Shown here piece by piece: positions 20,475 to 30,730 of a stretch of 64,000 nucleotides of DNA (within the stretch, counting starts at the first letter, position 1; every line of letters begins with the position of its first letter). The stretch is taken from contig NC_134576.1 of assembly GCF_050947875.1 (NCBI RefSeq), positions 59,028,255 through 59,092,254 of the forward strand, read 5' to 3'. Origin of the DNA: Dermacentor variabilis. Its lineage: Eukaryota; Arthropoda; Arachnida; Ixodida; Ixodidae. A program made the position numbers and the translations under genes. Under the pieces are notes generated by a model. It worked only from the letters and a program-made list of their open reading frames with translations, made no database searches and was not told the origin of the DNA.

Positions 20475-21390
20475 GTCACGCCGACGGTGGCGCCAGCTTT
20501 TCCAGTGGTGGAGCTCGCCCCCGATAGCGGTGTGGCTTAAATGTTCAACCTAACAGGGTAAGTCAAACAGTCAGTGCAGTGAAATGCGCCGCGGGAGTGA
20601 GGAGAAAGAGAGAATGGCTATTCTTCGCGTGTTTACGCCTTCCCCTGCAAGGGCAAGAAGGCCAGCCGAGGGCACAGAAAGCTGCAAGTGATGGCAGAGG
20701 GTAGTGTAGGTCTGGCACCCTTTGTTGCCCTCAGCGAGGCCCAAAGGCTTTCAGACTGCGGCCCAGTCGAATGTGTAATAAGAGGCCGTAATTGTCTAAT
20801 TGTGAATATACATAATTTTCTTGTTTGTACATATAGCGCCATGCAATTTTTTTGTTTGTGAATTATTCAGAACTTTTTTTCAATTTCAAAGGTATCGCGT
20901 TACGCTCAGAGGTTCTTCGTATTGTTTGTTCTGCGACCCAGTAACAAAAGTGAGCAGGCAGTATTGTGGCAATGTTGGCTCGTGGTCTTACAGATTTTTT
21001 TTCAGATAAGCATTGACATTGGGGGTCTGTAGAAACAAAACGTTTTGTAAAAGGACTTCTGGTTGGGCTTGCTGGCGTTTGCTTACTAGTATAATGTGGC
21101 GCGAAGGCACAAACGCACAATTTTAAGGAAGAGACATGAAGCAGTATGAGCCTTGGAATAGAAGATGAAGACCCGCAGCAACCTGCGTACAGGAGAAGAG
21201 CAGACTGAAGTGAGAATAAAGGTAGGTGAGATGGACGCCACTTCCACAGCAATGCTTTACGTCTATTGTGTCCTTCAACTAGCAACGCTACATAAATTTG
21301 ACGCAGCCGAAAGCCGACTCCAACATGTGGGTGACATTTTTCCTTGAGGAGACCACGGCAGATCACATCATCTTCTCGAGATACCAAGCT
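20475..21390. other. Unassigned region, possible 5' LTR/leader of the Gypsy-5 copy
   Basis: No gene recognised. It ends just before the gag-like frame at 21395. A matching 3' LTR was not found, so a solo or paired LTR cannot be asserted. Confidence 0.25.
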
Positions 21391-21394
21391 CAAG

Positions 21395-22432
21395 ATGAAC
21401 CAGCAGTGGAACTACCCCGCGAACTCTAACTCAGCAGAACTCGTGAACCTGGTTTTAGAGAAGGCTTCTATGAAAACTGCTGAACTACGTCGGAAAGATG
21501 CTGTGAAAGTGAACTTGCGTCTGGCGATCCTCCACGAATTCAACCGATCTTCAATGATATTCCCAGTTCTTCAACCGATGCGTCGAAGGGACTCTGGATT
21601 ACAGTCTTCAACGGAAGAGGTGATCCTCGTTTTGAAAGCTCTTCAGCTACAGCAAGAACAGATTGCGAAACAAAACCAGTTGGTGACATCGCTTATAAAC
21701 TTTCTAAAGGCATAGAAGCCGGTGACTAAGTTTGTAGAACCCGATGCGCTCGATGAGATGTCTTCAAGTCACGAAAGTTTGCTTGAATTCTATGAATATG
21801 CGGCTGGGAAGAACAACTGGCACACTAATGTGGACAAAATTACTAACATGCGTAGTTATTTCAGAGGTGTTGTATGGAAGTGGTACGATCCGCAGTTATT
21901 GACGAAGCTGGCAACTCTTGGAACGAGTGGACGGAAAACTTCTTGACATTCCGAAGCAACCCAGTCTTAAGATGAGATGCCGCGCTTAATTTCAAATTCA
22001 AGCAAGGCTCCCTCGTCGACTAGTTCTTTGCAAAACGCCGCCTTTTAAAGTTAGCCGAATCTATGCTTCCTTCTGCCGTAGCAGCACTAATAATGCTTGG
22101 ACTGCATGCAGAAGCCCTGAAGCAAGTGCAAGTACGATCACCTAAAACTATGGACAGGCTCATGGAGCGCTTTCAGGACAAACCATCTACTTAAGAAGAA
22201 AATATAACCGATAACTCAAGCAGTCGCTTCAGGCGGACCGGCGCGCATTGGTTAAGCCGTAATCAGCGAGAATCGAGCCACCTTGCAGGCAGCACGCAGA
22301 AATTGGGTTAGCGTGTTCCCAGAGATTGGGTGAATAACGGTGACAACGACCCTGTTCCCCTACCTTTGGAAGCTCAAGAGTTGCCGGCGAGAAAAAAACT
22401 AATAAACAAAGGTGATCAGTCCAACCCGATGA
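21395..22432 (+). pseudogene. Gypsy-5 gag, split from its protease by a LINE insertion
   Basis: A gag-like frame starts MNQQWNYPANSNSAELVNLV (21395) and, after a stop, continues KFVEPDALDEMSSSHESLLE, then FYEYAAGKNNW and VWKWYDPQLL. This is a capsid-type pattern of a Gypsy family unlike Gypsy-1 to -4. Several stops follow. The last segment before 22432 reads GDQSNPMT, and the same frame resumes as TTETVYLTCSSLLHIP at 34291, which shows that the LINE between them is an insertion. No zinc knuckle was seen. Confidence 0.65.
22420..22432. repeat. Target-site duplication, left copy, outer I-type LINE
   Basis: tccaacccgatga; repeated at 34278-34290 immediately after the (ATC)n tail of the LINE. 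Confidence 0.9.
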
Positions 22433-22816
22433 CCCCGCAGGGGCGTCTGCGTCAGCAGGCGTTTGGAGTGTTGCGACACCACGTACCTCAGCACACGAGG
22501 GTTGGCCGCTCCCGCGTGTAGCCGTGCGCGGCTTAGCCGTGTCTGGGGAAAAGGGGATCCTGGGGGTTGAGCCGATGCTGGGTGTTTGGACCTTTAAGGC
22601 CCCCCGGCGGAGGCAACACACCTCTTCGGCCTCGGCTTCACATAGACGGCACCTCCAGACTGACCCTCCTGGAGGACATCGGCAGTCGCCTTTTCCTGTC
22701 TCTCCCTCCACGAATCTTCTTTATCTCCCACTTTTCGATCTTTCCTGTCTCCTTCTCTCATCTTTTTACTTCCTTTCTCTTGGCGGCAAGGGTTAACACT
22801 GTGTGGCTATCCAACC

Positions 22817-23950
22817 TTGGGTACACCATATTCGGTTATAGTGACGGCGTACGACTGGCGTCGTGCAGACTTGTATGCAAGCTCTGCCGCGTCCCCTCGT
22901 TGGGCTCCGTGGTGGGCGGTCGGCGCTGTTGCCGAATGTATACATTTTTTCATGGAAACTTCTTTGCCCTCCCTTGCTGATCGCCCTCAGAAAAGAGGGC
23001 GCACTGAAGATGCCTTCAAGTTTTTTGGACGCCAATCCCAGAATTTTGCCCGTTTCCACGTTATTCATTCCGAAAAGCCAAACAAAGCCGTGCGAAACAT
23101 TTCTCCATTCCATGTTTCAAAGTCCCTCACTGATGTTTTTGGTCCAGGATACGAGGTGTCGAGGATGGTAAGCGGCGACCTCCTCTTGGAGCTCCGCGAT
23201 GTAAAACAATATGTGAAACTACCGCAACTAGTGTCATTTGGGGAGATCCCCATAACAGTAACCCCGCACCGTACAATGAACACCACCCGTGGTGTTGTGT
23301 CAGATGATGATTTGCTTGAGCTGACTGAAGCGGAACTCCTGGAGGGCTTCAGCGAACAAAATGTGGTCAACGTCAGAAGAATTAAGATGAGGCGGGATGG
23401 TAAAGAGATTCAGATGAAGCACCTCATAATTACTTTTGGATCAAGTATCTTGCCCGAGTCAATCGAGGCCGGGTACATCAAGCTCCGCGTTAGGCCGTAC
23501 GTGCCAAACCCACTCCGCTGTTTCAAATGCCAGGGCTTCGGCCACAGCTCGCAGAGCTGCCGAGACCGCCAAACTTGTGCTAAATGTAGTGCTCAAGAAC
23601 ACACCTCTGAAACATGCGAAAACGCTCCACACTGCGTGAACTGTGATGGCGAGCACGCCGCGTACTCGCGGTCGTGCCCGTCTTGGAAGAAAGAAAAAGA
23701 AATCGTAACGATCAAAGTAAAAGAAAACATATCGTTCAAAGAGCCACGCAAGTGGGTTGCATATTTACCTAAGGCCAGCTTTGCCGAAGTGGCGCGTCAA
23801 GAGCACGTGTCCGGCGCCTCACAAAAGGCAATGGACACTACACCCGTCCTCAAGGCGCACCAAGCGCCTAAGGAGCGAAGAGGCTCCCTCGAACGGTCCA
23901 TAAAGGGCAGAACCCCCGTTACAGGGCCTCGAAAGAGCTCTGTAACCTAA
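22817..23950 (+). CDS. Outer LINE ORF1 (nucleic-acid-binding, three zinc knuckles)
   Basis: An uninterrupted 377-codon frame. ORF1 proteins coat LINE RNA. Residues about 55-210 match the partner ORF1 at 28943-30358 (RGRTEDAFKFF, SGDLLLELRDVKQY, PHRTMNTTRGVVSD). Then come CFKCQGFGHSSQSC, CAKCSAQEHTSETC and CVNCDGEHAAYSRSC, three CCHC-type knuckles, and a basic tail. It lacks about 90 residues of Ser/Ala/Thr/Pro-rich linker seen in the inner copy between the conserved SFAEV motif and the C-terminal SQ(E/K)AMDTTP block. The true start may be the Met about 45 codons in (METSLPS), where similarity between the copies becomes strong. Confidence 0.8.
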   Translation: MGTPYSVIVTAYDWRRADLYASSAASPRWAPWWAVGAVAECIHFFMETSLPSLADRPQKRGRTEDAFKFFGRQSQNFARFHVIHSEKPNKAVRNISPFHVSKSLTDVFGPGYEVSRMVSGDLLLELRDVKQYVKLPQLVSFGEIPITVTPHRTMNTTRGVVSDDDLLELTEAELLEGFSEQNVVNVRRIKMRRDGKEIQMKHLIITFGSSILPESIEAGYIKLRVRPYVPNPLRCFKCQGFGHSSQSCRDRQTCAKCSAQEHTSETCENAPHCVNCDGEHAAYSRSCPSWKKEKEIVTIKVKENISFKEPRKWVAYLPKASFAEVARQEHVSGASQKAMDTTPVLKAHQAPKERRGSLERSIKGRTPVTGPRKSSVT

Positions 23951-23996
23951 GGCATCACTTCCGTTTCCGTAAACACAGCACCAATTTTCTTTAAAT

Positions 23997-24578
23997 ATGG
24001 ATACACAAATAATTCAGTGGAACATCGGAGGTCTTCTTAGAAACCTTGATGATGTGCAGGAACTCATCCAAAACCACAATCCAAAAGTGCTGTGTTTACA
24101 GCAAACACACTTAAAATCTAAACACACAAACTTTCTCCGACAGTACATAACTTATCGCAAAGATCGCGATGATGCTGTCGCATCATCGGGCGGTGTCGCC
24201 ATTGTTATCCATAAGAGCATTGCGTGTCAACTTTTACAGCTACAAACGCCTCTAGAAGCAGTGGCGGTTCGAGCTGTTCTCCTAAAAAAACTCATCACCA
24301 TTAGCTCTCTTTACATACCCCCTCATTACAAATTAACAAAACATCAATTCCAGTCCTATGTAGATCAATTGCCAGAACTTTATGTTGTTCTTGGCGATTT
24401 CAATGCACACAGCACCTTGTGGTGAGACTCTCGTATCGATGCGCGAAATCGTCCCGTTCAACAGTTCCTTTTTTCTTCTGGAGCGTGCCTTCTAAATAAG
24501 AAAGAACCCACATATTACTCTCTTGCAAACAGATCCTTTTCGTCAATAGATCTTAGTATAGTTTCCGCGTCTATACTG
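23997..24578 (+). pseudogene. Outer LINE ORF2, 5' part (APE endonuclease)
   Basis: ORF2 begins with ATG at 23997, 47 bp after ORF1. It shows endonuclease strands IIQWNIGGLLRN, LCLQQTHLKSK and VVLGDFNAHSTLW, then SSIDLSIVSASIL at the break. The catalytic glutamate of the QETHL motif is replaced (QQTHL), and a TGA follows STLW at 24423-24425. The last 15 bases are the target site of the inner LINE, and the same frame resumes at 30731 as SASILPELKWEV. Confidence 0.85.
24564..24578. repeat. Target-site duplication, left copy, inner LINE
   Basis: tccgcgtctatactg, repeated exactly at 30731-30745 across the inner element. Confidence 0.95.
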
Positions 24579-25192
24579 ATTGATTTGATTGATTGATTGA
24601 TTGATTAGTAGGGTTTATTGGCGCAAGGGCCAGAGGTGGCCAAAGAGCGCCAAGTCGATGATCCGTGCTTCTCAATGATATATGGGTGTTAATTGCGGGG
24701 TTAGTGAAACATGGCTGTATAGTGGCCTAAAATATTCACTAAAAAATTCAAAATGTGCATGTGGTGCAATGTGGCTGTAAAAGGACCAAAAATTTATTCG
24801 TTCTAAATTGCGTAAAATACAAGTATCTACGTATTAAAAATCACAGTGATTGATCGTTTCTCCGATGACAATAGATGTTACATGAGATAGGGATGATCAG
24901 TAAAATATGTTGTATCTGTAGCACTAGTGCCTCAGCAAGGCCTTGGAAGCAAGGGCTGGGAGGCACGTGCTATAGAAAATGGTTTAATTGCAGCTGTGAC
25001 CTCCAGGTGGAGGTCGTGCTACAAGTAGCCTGGCCAGATTACATTTAAGATGTCAGTTTCAGTTAAAAAGTTTATTACTGTTTGAAAAGTAAAAAGGGGT
25101 TCATTGGTCAGAAAGAATGCTGGGTGTAACGGTATGTGTTGGAGATAAGCGGAGGGGAAGTACTTTTTCCTTTCTGCCTCTATTTCAGTGCA

Positions 25193-28100
25193 TTAGATGA
25201 GAACATGAATAACTGTAAGCCTGTTGCCACATTTGGTGCATGTCGGAGGTTCGCTTCCCGTCAAAAGGTAGGAGTGAGTGGCGTACGTATGTCCTATTCT
25301 TAATCTACACAGAAGCACTTCCTTATGTCTTGCTGTTCTTTTAGTTATCCAGTTCCCTAATTTTGGTTTGATAACGTGTAGCTTATTCAATACTGCATTA
25401 TCCCATACATCTTGCCAGTACTTCCTCAGTTTGTGGCGTAAGAAGGGCTTAAGTTCTGTTGCTGCTAGGGGTCTATTCACATCCGTTTCATTAAAGGCGA
25501 CTGACGTTGCACTTTCGTCAGCAGCTACATTGCCTTTTATGCCCCTATGGCCAGGTACCCAACATAGGACGATGTTTTTGTTGTATAATAATGCTAGGCA
25601 TAGTTGTGTGTATAGTTCATTGGAAACAGGGTTCTTATGTTTTCGAAAACTCATTAAGGCCTTTATTACGCTTAATGAATCTGTGAAAATTATGGCCTTA
25701 TTCAGATTTCCTTGTGTGATGTGCTTTACAGCTGAGAGTATTGCGTACGCTTCAGCCGTAAAAATAGTTGTGTTAGGATTTCGAGTACCGGAGGTGGAAA
25801 AACTGGCCCAAGAGCTGCATACGCGACACCAGCAGATGACTTGGAAGCATCTGTATAGAACTTGGCACAGCAGTACTTCGCTTGGAGTTCGAGGAAGTGT
25901 GATAGTATATGTGCCTCAGGTGCATGTTTTGTTATTGCAACAAAAGAGATATCGCATTCCATGGTCTGCCATTCCCAAGGCGGTGGAAGGCGAGTGGGAG
26001 GCATAAGAATATTTTCTGGGAAGTGTATGTCTGTTTTTTCTGCCATTGCTTCCAAGCGCAGGCTCAAAGGAGTTCGAATAAGTGGGCGGTTACGGTAAAG
26101 TCTGGCAGCGGAGAGGTCGCTAACGATGGAATGGCATGGATGTTCTGTGTCTGATTTTACCTTAGTGTAGTATAATAAACTTAGGAATGTTCTGCGTAGA
26201 TGTAAGGACCATTCGTTGGACTCAACATAGATACTTTCAACAGGGCTCGTTCTAAAGGCGCCTGTTGCCAGTCGTATACCGAGGTTGTGGACTGGGTCAA
26301 GAATCTTTAGCGCAGTCTCTGTTGCGGAGTGGTACACCACGGCTCCGTAGTCGAGGCGTGATTGTACGAGACTCTTATACAGGCTAAGCAGACACTTCCT
26401 GTCACTACCCCAAGTTGTTCGAGAGAGCAGCTCGAGGAGGTTCATGGTCTTCAGGCATATTTCTTTAATATATTTTAAGTGGGGAATGAAGTTAAGCTTT
26501 GTGTCCAGTATAACACCTAAGAATGTGTGTTCCGGGCTAACAGTTAGTCTTTCTCCATTAAGGTTAATGTCTGGTTGTGGTAGTACACCTCTCCTGTTTG
26601 AAAATAAGACACATGTCCTTTTTTGGGGGTTCAATCTAAAACCATTCTCATCCGCCCACATTGAGAATCTATTCAAGCCAAGCTGTAGCTGTCTCTCGCA
26701 AATGCTAAGGTTACACGACCTGAACCCTATCTGTACATCGTCCACATAGACGGAGTAGAAGAGTGTGCGAGGCAATACGGTATGGAGGGAATTCATTTTT
26801 ACAATAAATAACGTACAGCTCAGTACTCCACCCTGCGGTACACATGTCTCCTGTATGAATGATCGCGATTGCACGTTGCCAACTCTAACACGAAATGTCC
26901 TGTCAGAGAGATAACTTTCAATTATTCTCAGCAGATTGCCGCGAATACCCATTGCAGAAAGATCCCGAAGGATCCCGAAGCCCCACGTAGTATCATACGC
27001 CTTCTCCATGTCAAGAAATACCGATAATACAAGCTGTTTGTGGACAAAGGCATCCCTGATGTACATTTCCATGAGCACAAGCTGATCTGTCGTCGATCTG
27101 CCTTCTCTGAAACCACACTGATATGGGTCTAATTTCTTGTTTATTTCTAGATAGTGGACCAAGCGACTGTTAACCATTTTTTCAAAAACTTTGCATAAGC
27201 AGCTCGTCAATGCTATAGGCCTATAACTATTTGCCAAAGAAGGGTCCTTACCCTGTTTCAAAATAGGAATTATGATGGCCTCTTCCCAAGCAGAGGGAAT
27301 GTGGCCGGACGACCATATAGAATTGTAAAGACACAGAAGCGTTTTTCGTGTTTTAGGCGGCAGGTGTTTTAGCATTTCATATAGGATGCGGTCAGAACCG
27401 GGGGCAGATTTGTTGCAGCTGTTTAGGGCTGCCTGAAGCTCTGCCATGCAAAAAGGTCTATTGTATGGCTCGCATTTTGTGCTTTTCCGGTCTAGTGGTA
27501 TTCCTTCTAAAGCATAACTGCGAGTCGGCCTAGTTGGAACATATTCATATTTATACTTTTTGTGCGCAAACAAACAGGGACGAAGAATAGGGGCAACACA
27601 AGGACGAGCGCTTTCTAACAACTTGTTTCTAACTTGTAAGAAAGCGCTCGTCCTTGTGTTGCCCCTATTCTTCGTCCCTGTTTGTTTGCGCACAAAAAGT
27701 ATAAATATTCTTTCTATTTGCTTTTTGTACCTTTGGAATGTTTCAGAATAATGCGACGAGCTGGATATCTGTTCGAAATGTGCGCCAAGAAAGTTCGCCT
27801 GGTCTTCCATGCTGTCGCCTTCAGTATTCACCAAAGGTAGCGAGTAAGGCTGTCGACCCTTTATTCTATTCACTCTGTTCCAAACCTTTGTTTCATCAGT
27901 GTATGAGTTAATGCCCGATATATACTTTCTCCAACTCTCTCTTCTAGCTTGTCGCCGCGTTTTCCGACCCTGCGATTTCACCTTCTTGAAATTGGCTAGA
28001 TTTTCTGCTGTCGGAGAATCCCGAAGTAAAACCCATGTAGACGGCGTTTCGTGGACAATCCACTTGTTACAGGGATACATTTGGAGGAGGTGTCAATGAG

Positions 28101-28905
28101 AAAAACCGTAAATTATTCAACCGCAGCGTCTATGGTTAAAGCACACATATCGTCCCAGGATAAAGACGCAAGATTTTTGAACTTTTCCCAGTCAGCTGAG
28201 TCAGTTCTCCATCGAGGTAGTTGTGGTAGGCATTCATTAGACATTGGTGTGCTTAGAACCACTGGGAAATGGTCACTCCCGTAAGGGTTTTTGACAACTT
28301 TCCATTTAAAGTAAGGTAGAAGAGTTGGAGATGCAATGCTAAAATCTATTGAGGAGTATGTTTTCTTTGCCAGATTGTAATACGTGGGCTCCTTCCCATT
28401 CAAAAGACATGCACCTGAAGAAAAAAGGAAACTGTTCAATCAGGCGACCTCTCGCGTCGCAGCGCGAGTCGCCCCATAGATTGCTGTGTGTATTCAAATC
28501 TCCAAGCACAAGATATGGTTCGGGTAACTCATCTATTATTGTTTGGAATTCTTGTTTGTGAAGCTGAAAATGCGGCGGTATGTATAAAGAACAAATGGTT
28601 ATCAGTTTATTTAAAAGTACAGCACGAACGGCCACTGCCTCAAGGGGTGTTTGTAGCCGTAAGTGTTGACAGGCTATAGATTTGTCAGCTATGATGGCTA
28701 CGCCGCCGGGTGATGCGAGGGCATCATCGCGATCCTTCCGAAAAATAACATACTGACGTAGGAAGTGTTTGATTGGATTTCAAATGAGTCTCTTGGACAC
28801 ACAGCACTTTTGGAGTTAGATCTTTAAGGATTTCTTGGACATCATCGAGGTTGCAAAGCAGGCCTCGGATGTACCACTGAATAATTAGTGTATCCATATT
28901 AAAAT
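25193..28905 (-). pseudogene. Inner LINE ORF2 (APE endonuclease, RT, RNase H)
   Basis: The start is at 28905 (MDTLIIQWYIRGLL). The QWN motif reads QWY, whereas VQETHLKS keeps its glutamate. A 2-nt loss near 28765 and an extra T in the T-run near 28425 shift the frame. After VLGDLNTHSNLWGDSR and a block missing about 17 residues, a long open frame (28080-25726) holds the RT: SDRILYEMLKHLP, YRPIALTSCLCKVFE, LDMEKAYDTTWGFGILRDL, CVPQGGVLSCTLF and the catalytic VYVDD, all intact. RNase H follows: FYTDASKSSAGVAYAA, then in another frame FTAEAYAILSAV and WVPGHRGIKGNVAADE. A CCHC-like end (CTKCGNRLTVIH) precedes a stop. Confidence 0.88.
27547..27708. repeat. Perfect 70-bp-arm palindrome inside LINE ORF2
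   Basis: Arms 27547-27616 and 27639-27708 are identical as reverse complements over all 70 bases, separated by a 22-bp spacer. It lies between the conserved blocks YKKQIE and EYVPTRPTRS of the inner LINE, where the outer copy has no such sequence, so it is an insertion. atattc occurs on both sides (27541-27546 and 27705-27710) and may be a target duplication. The arm contains gcgctcgtccttgtgttg, similar to the 3' end of the Penelope-like element at about 35.84 kb, so a PLE-derived fold-back is possible. Confidence 0.92.
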
Positions 28906-28942
28906 AAATGTTGTGCTATGTCTCAAAGAGAATGAGCTTGGT

Positions 28943-30358
28943 TTAGCTTACAGTGCCCTTTTGGGGCCCTGTAATTGGAGTTTTGTCTTTTCTGGAGCGG
29001 TCGACAAAGTCGCGCCGCTCCTTAGGCGTCAACTGCGCCTTCTGACTGGGTGTTGTGTCCATGGCCTCTTGAGAGGCGCTGGACACACGTTCTTGCGAGC
29101 GGTGTGTTTTCCGCGAAGGCCTTGTCTCTGAAGACAAGGCCTTGGAGCCCACCGTCCTGGTAGTTGGTGGGCTAGTCTTGACCTCGGAGCTGGGCTGACT
29201 GGTGCCAGCACCAGCAGAGGCCTCCACTGTGGACAAATTTGGGAGAGGTAGGGCAGCCTTCGCTGCTCCCACCATGGGGGCGGGTGGCGTTGCCGCACGC
29301 ACGCTACGCGTGGTGCTGGCGTCCGCCAAGTGCCGTTGTGGTACTGCCCCCCGACGTACCACTTCAGCGAAAGACGCGGTCTGTGGAAATGTTTGTGAGA
29401 TGCGTTGCCTTGCTTCACTGAAAGTTATCTTTTCCTTTACCTTTATTGTAATTATTTCTTTTTCTTTCTTCCAGACTGCGCATGATCGGGAATATGCTGG
29501 GTGACCACCATTAGAATGACTACAAGGGGGCTCAGCCTTACACTCATCTGCAGAGTGGTCATTGATGCCACATTTTGCACATGTTAGCCGCCCTCGGCAG
29601 CTCTGGGAAGCATGACCAAACCTCTGGCATTTAAAACAACGTCGAGGGTTTGGGATGTACGGTCGTACTCTGATTTTGGTATATCCAGTTTCTAATTTCT
29701 CTGGTAGCGTGCTAGCGCCAAAGGTAATAATCAGGTGCTTAGTTGGCAGTTCCTTGTTGTCACGTCTAATCTTTATTCTTTGTACACTTATTACGTTTTC
29801 ATCTTTCCATCCTTCCAGGAGTTCTTCTTCGGTCAAGTCCATCAAGTCTATGTCAGAGATTACGCCTTCGGCCGTATTCATGGTTCGGTGTGCTGTCACA
29901 CTGACAGGGATGTCTCCAAGTTGTACAAGGTTTGTTAGCTTGTCGTGTTGTGCTTTGTCTTTTAGTTCTTGTAATAGGTCACCACTGGCCAGCTTGGTGA
30001 TCTTATAGCCGCCTCCAATGGTTTCTTCGAGATGCTTCGCGACAACGAATGGTGAAATTGTTCTTGCTTTCTTGTCAGGTTTGTCACTGTGGACAACGTG
30101 AAATTTAGGGAAAGTCTGAGTGTCTTTTAAAAAAAATTGAAACGTAGCATCGGTGCGCCCCCTTTTAGATGGACGATCGGTACAGAAGGGGTTGGAAGTT
30201 CCCATGAAATGTGGTGTGTATTCAGCGACGATGCCAGTCACCCACCACCGAGCCCAAGAAGGGGACACGGCAGGGTATGCGGTGAAGCAAACCCTACCAT
30301 GCCAACTGTACATCGTCGCTATAACCACATATGTTATAACCAAGGTAGGTGAGAGCAC
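28943..30358 (-). CDS. Inner LINE ORF1 (three CCHC-type motifs)
   Basis: A 471-codon open frame. The likely functional start is the internal Met before GTSNPFCTDRPSKRGRTD (matching METSLPSLADRPQKRGRTE in the outer copy); upstream residues may be leader. Middle part: KITKLASGDLLQELKDKAQH, VTAHRTMNTAEGVISD. Zinc motifs: CFKCQRFGHASQSC and CAKCGINDHSADEC are complete, whereas the third reads CSHSNGGHPAYSRSC with Ser in place of the second Cys. A Pro/Ala/Ser/Thr-rich linker of about 90 residues follows, then EAMDTTPSQKAQL and a basic end. No stops. Confidence 0.8.
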   Translation of the reverse strand: MLSPTLVITYVVIATMYSWHGRVCFTAYPAVSPSWARWWVTGIVAEYTPHFMGTSNPFCTDRPSKRGRTDATFQFFLKDTQTFPKFHVVHSDKPDKKARTISPFVVAKHLEETIGGGYKITKLASGDLLQELKDKAQHDKLTNLVQLGDIPVSVTAHRTMNTAEGVISDIDLMDLTEEELLEGWKDENVISVQRIKIRRDNKELPTKHLIITFGASTLPEKLETGYTKIRVRPYIPNPRRCFKCQRFGHASQSCRGRLTCAKCGINDHSADECKAEPPCSHSNGGHPAYSRSCAVWKKEKEIITIKVKEKITFSEARQRISQTFPQTASFAEVVRRGAVPQRHLADASTTRSVRAATPPAPMVGAAKAALPLPNLSTVEASAGAGTSQPSSEVKTSPPTTRTVGSKALSSETRPSRKTHRSQERVSSASQEAMDTTPSQKAQLTPKERRDFVDRSRKDKTPITGPQKGTVS

Positions 30359-30730
30359 ACCAGGTTAACCCTCGCCGCCAGGAATATTGGAAGTTATCAG
30401 AAGAAAAAGAAGACAGCAAAGACTAAAAGTGAGAGGGAAAGACGAAGATGTGCGAAGTGAGAGACAGGAAAAGGCGACTGCCGATTTCCCCCGGGTGGGT
30501 CAGTCCGGGGGTGCCGTCTATGTGAAGCCGAGGCCGAAGAGGTGTGTTGCCTCCGCCAGGGGGCCTTAAAGGTCCAAACACCCGGCATCGGCTCAACCTC
30601 CAGGATCCCCCTTTCCCCAGACACGGCTAAGCCGCGCACGGCTATACGCGGGAGGGTCCAACCCTCGTGTGCTCGGGTACGTGGTGTCGCAACACACCAA
30701 ACGCCTGCTGACGCAGACGCCCCTGCGGGG

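Larger units (their letters stand above)
24579..30730 (-). mobile_element. Inner I-type LINE, full length, minus strand
   Basis: 6,152 bp flanked by an exact 15-bp target duplication. Its 5' end (30730 leftward) is near-identical to the 5' end of the outer element (ccccgcaggggcgtctgcg...), so they are the same family. Its 3' end is an (AATC)n-type tail at 24579-24608. It carries an open ORF1 and an ORF2 with endonuclease, RT (YVDD intact) and RNase H. ORF2 has at least two endonuclease frameshifts, a deletion before the RT and a frame change in RNase H, plus the inserted palindrome at 27547-27708. Confidence 0.95.

Noticed and set aside
25278..26006. Plus-strand 242-codon ORF
   Set aside because: It is antisense to the RNase H/RT part of the inner LINE and has no motif of its own.
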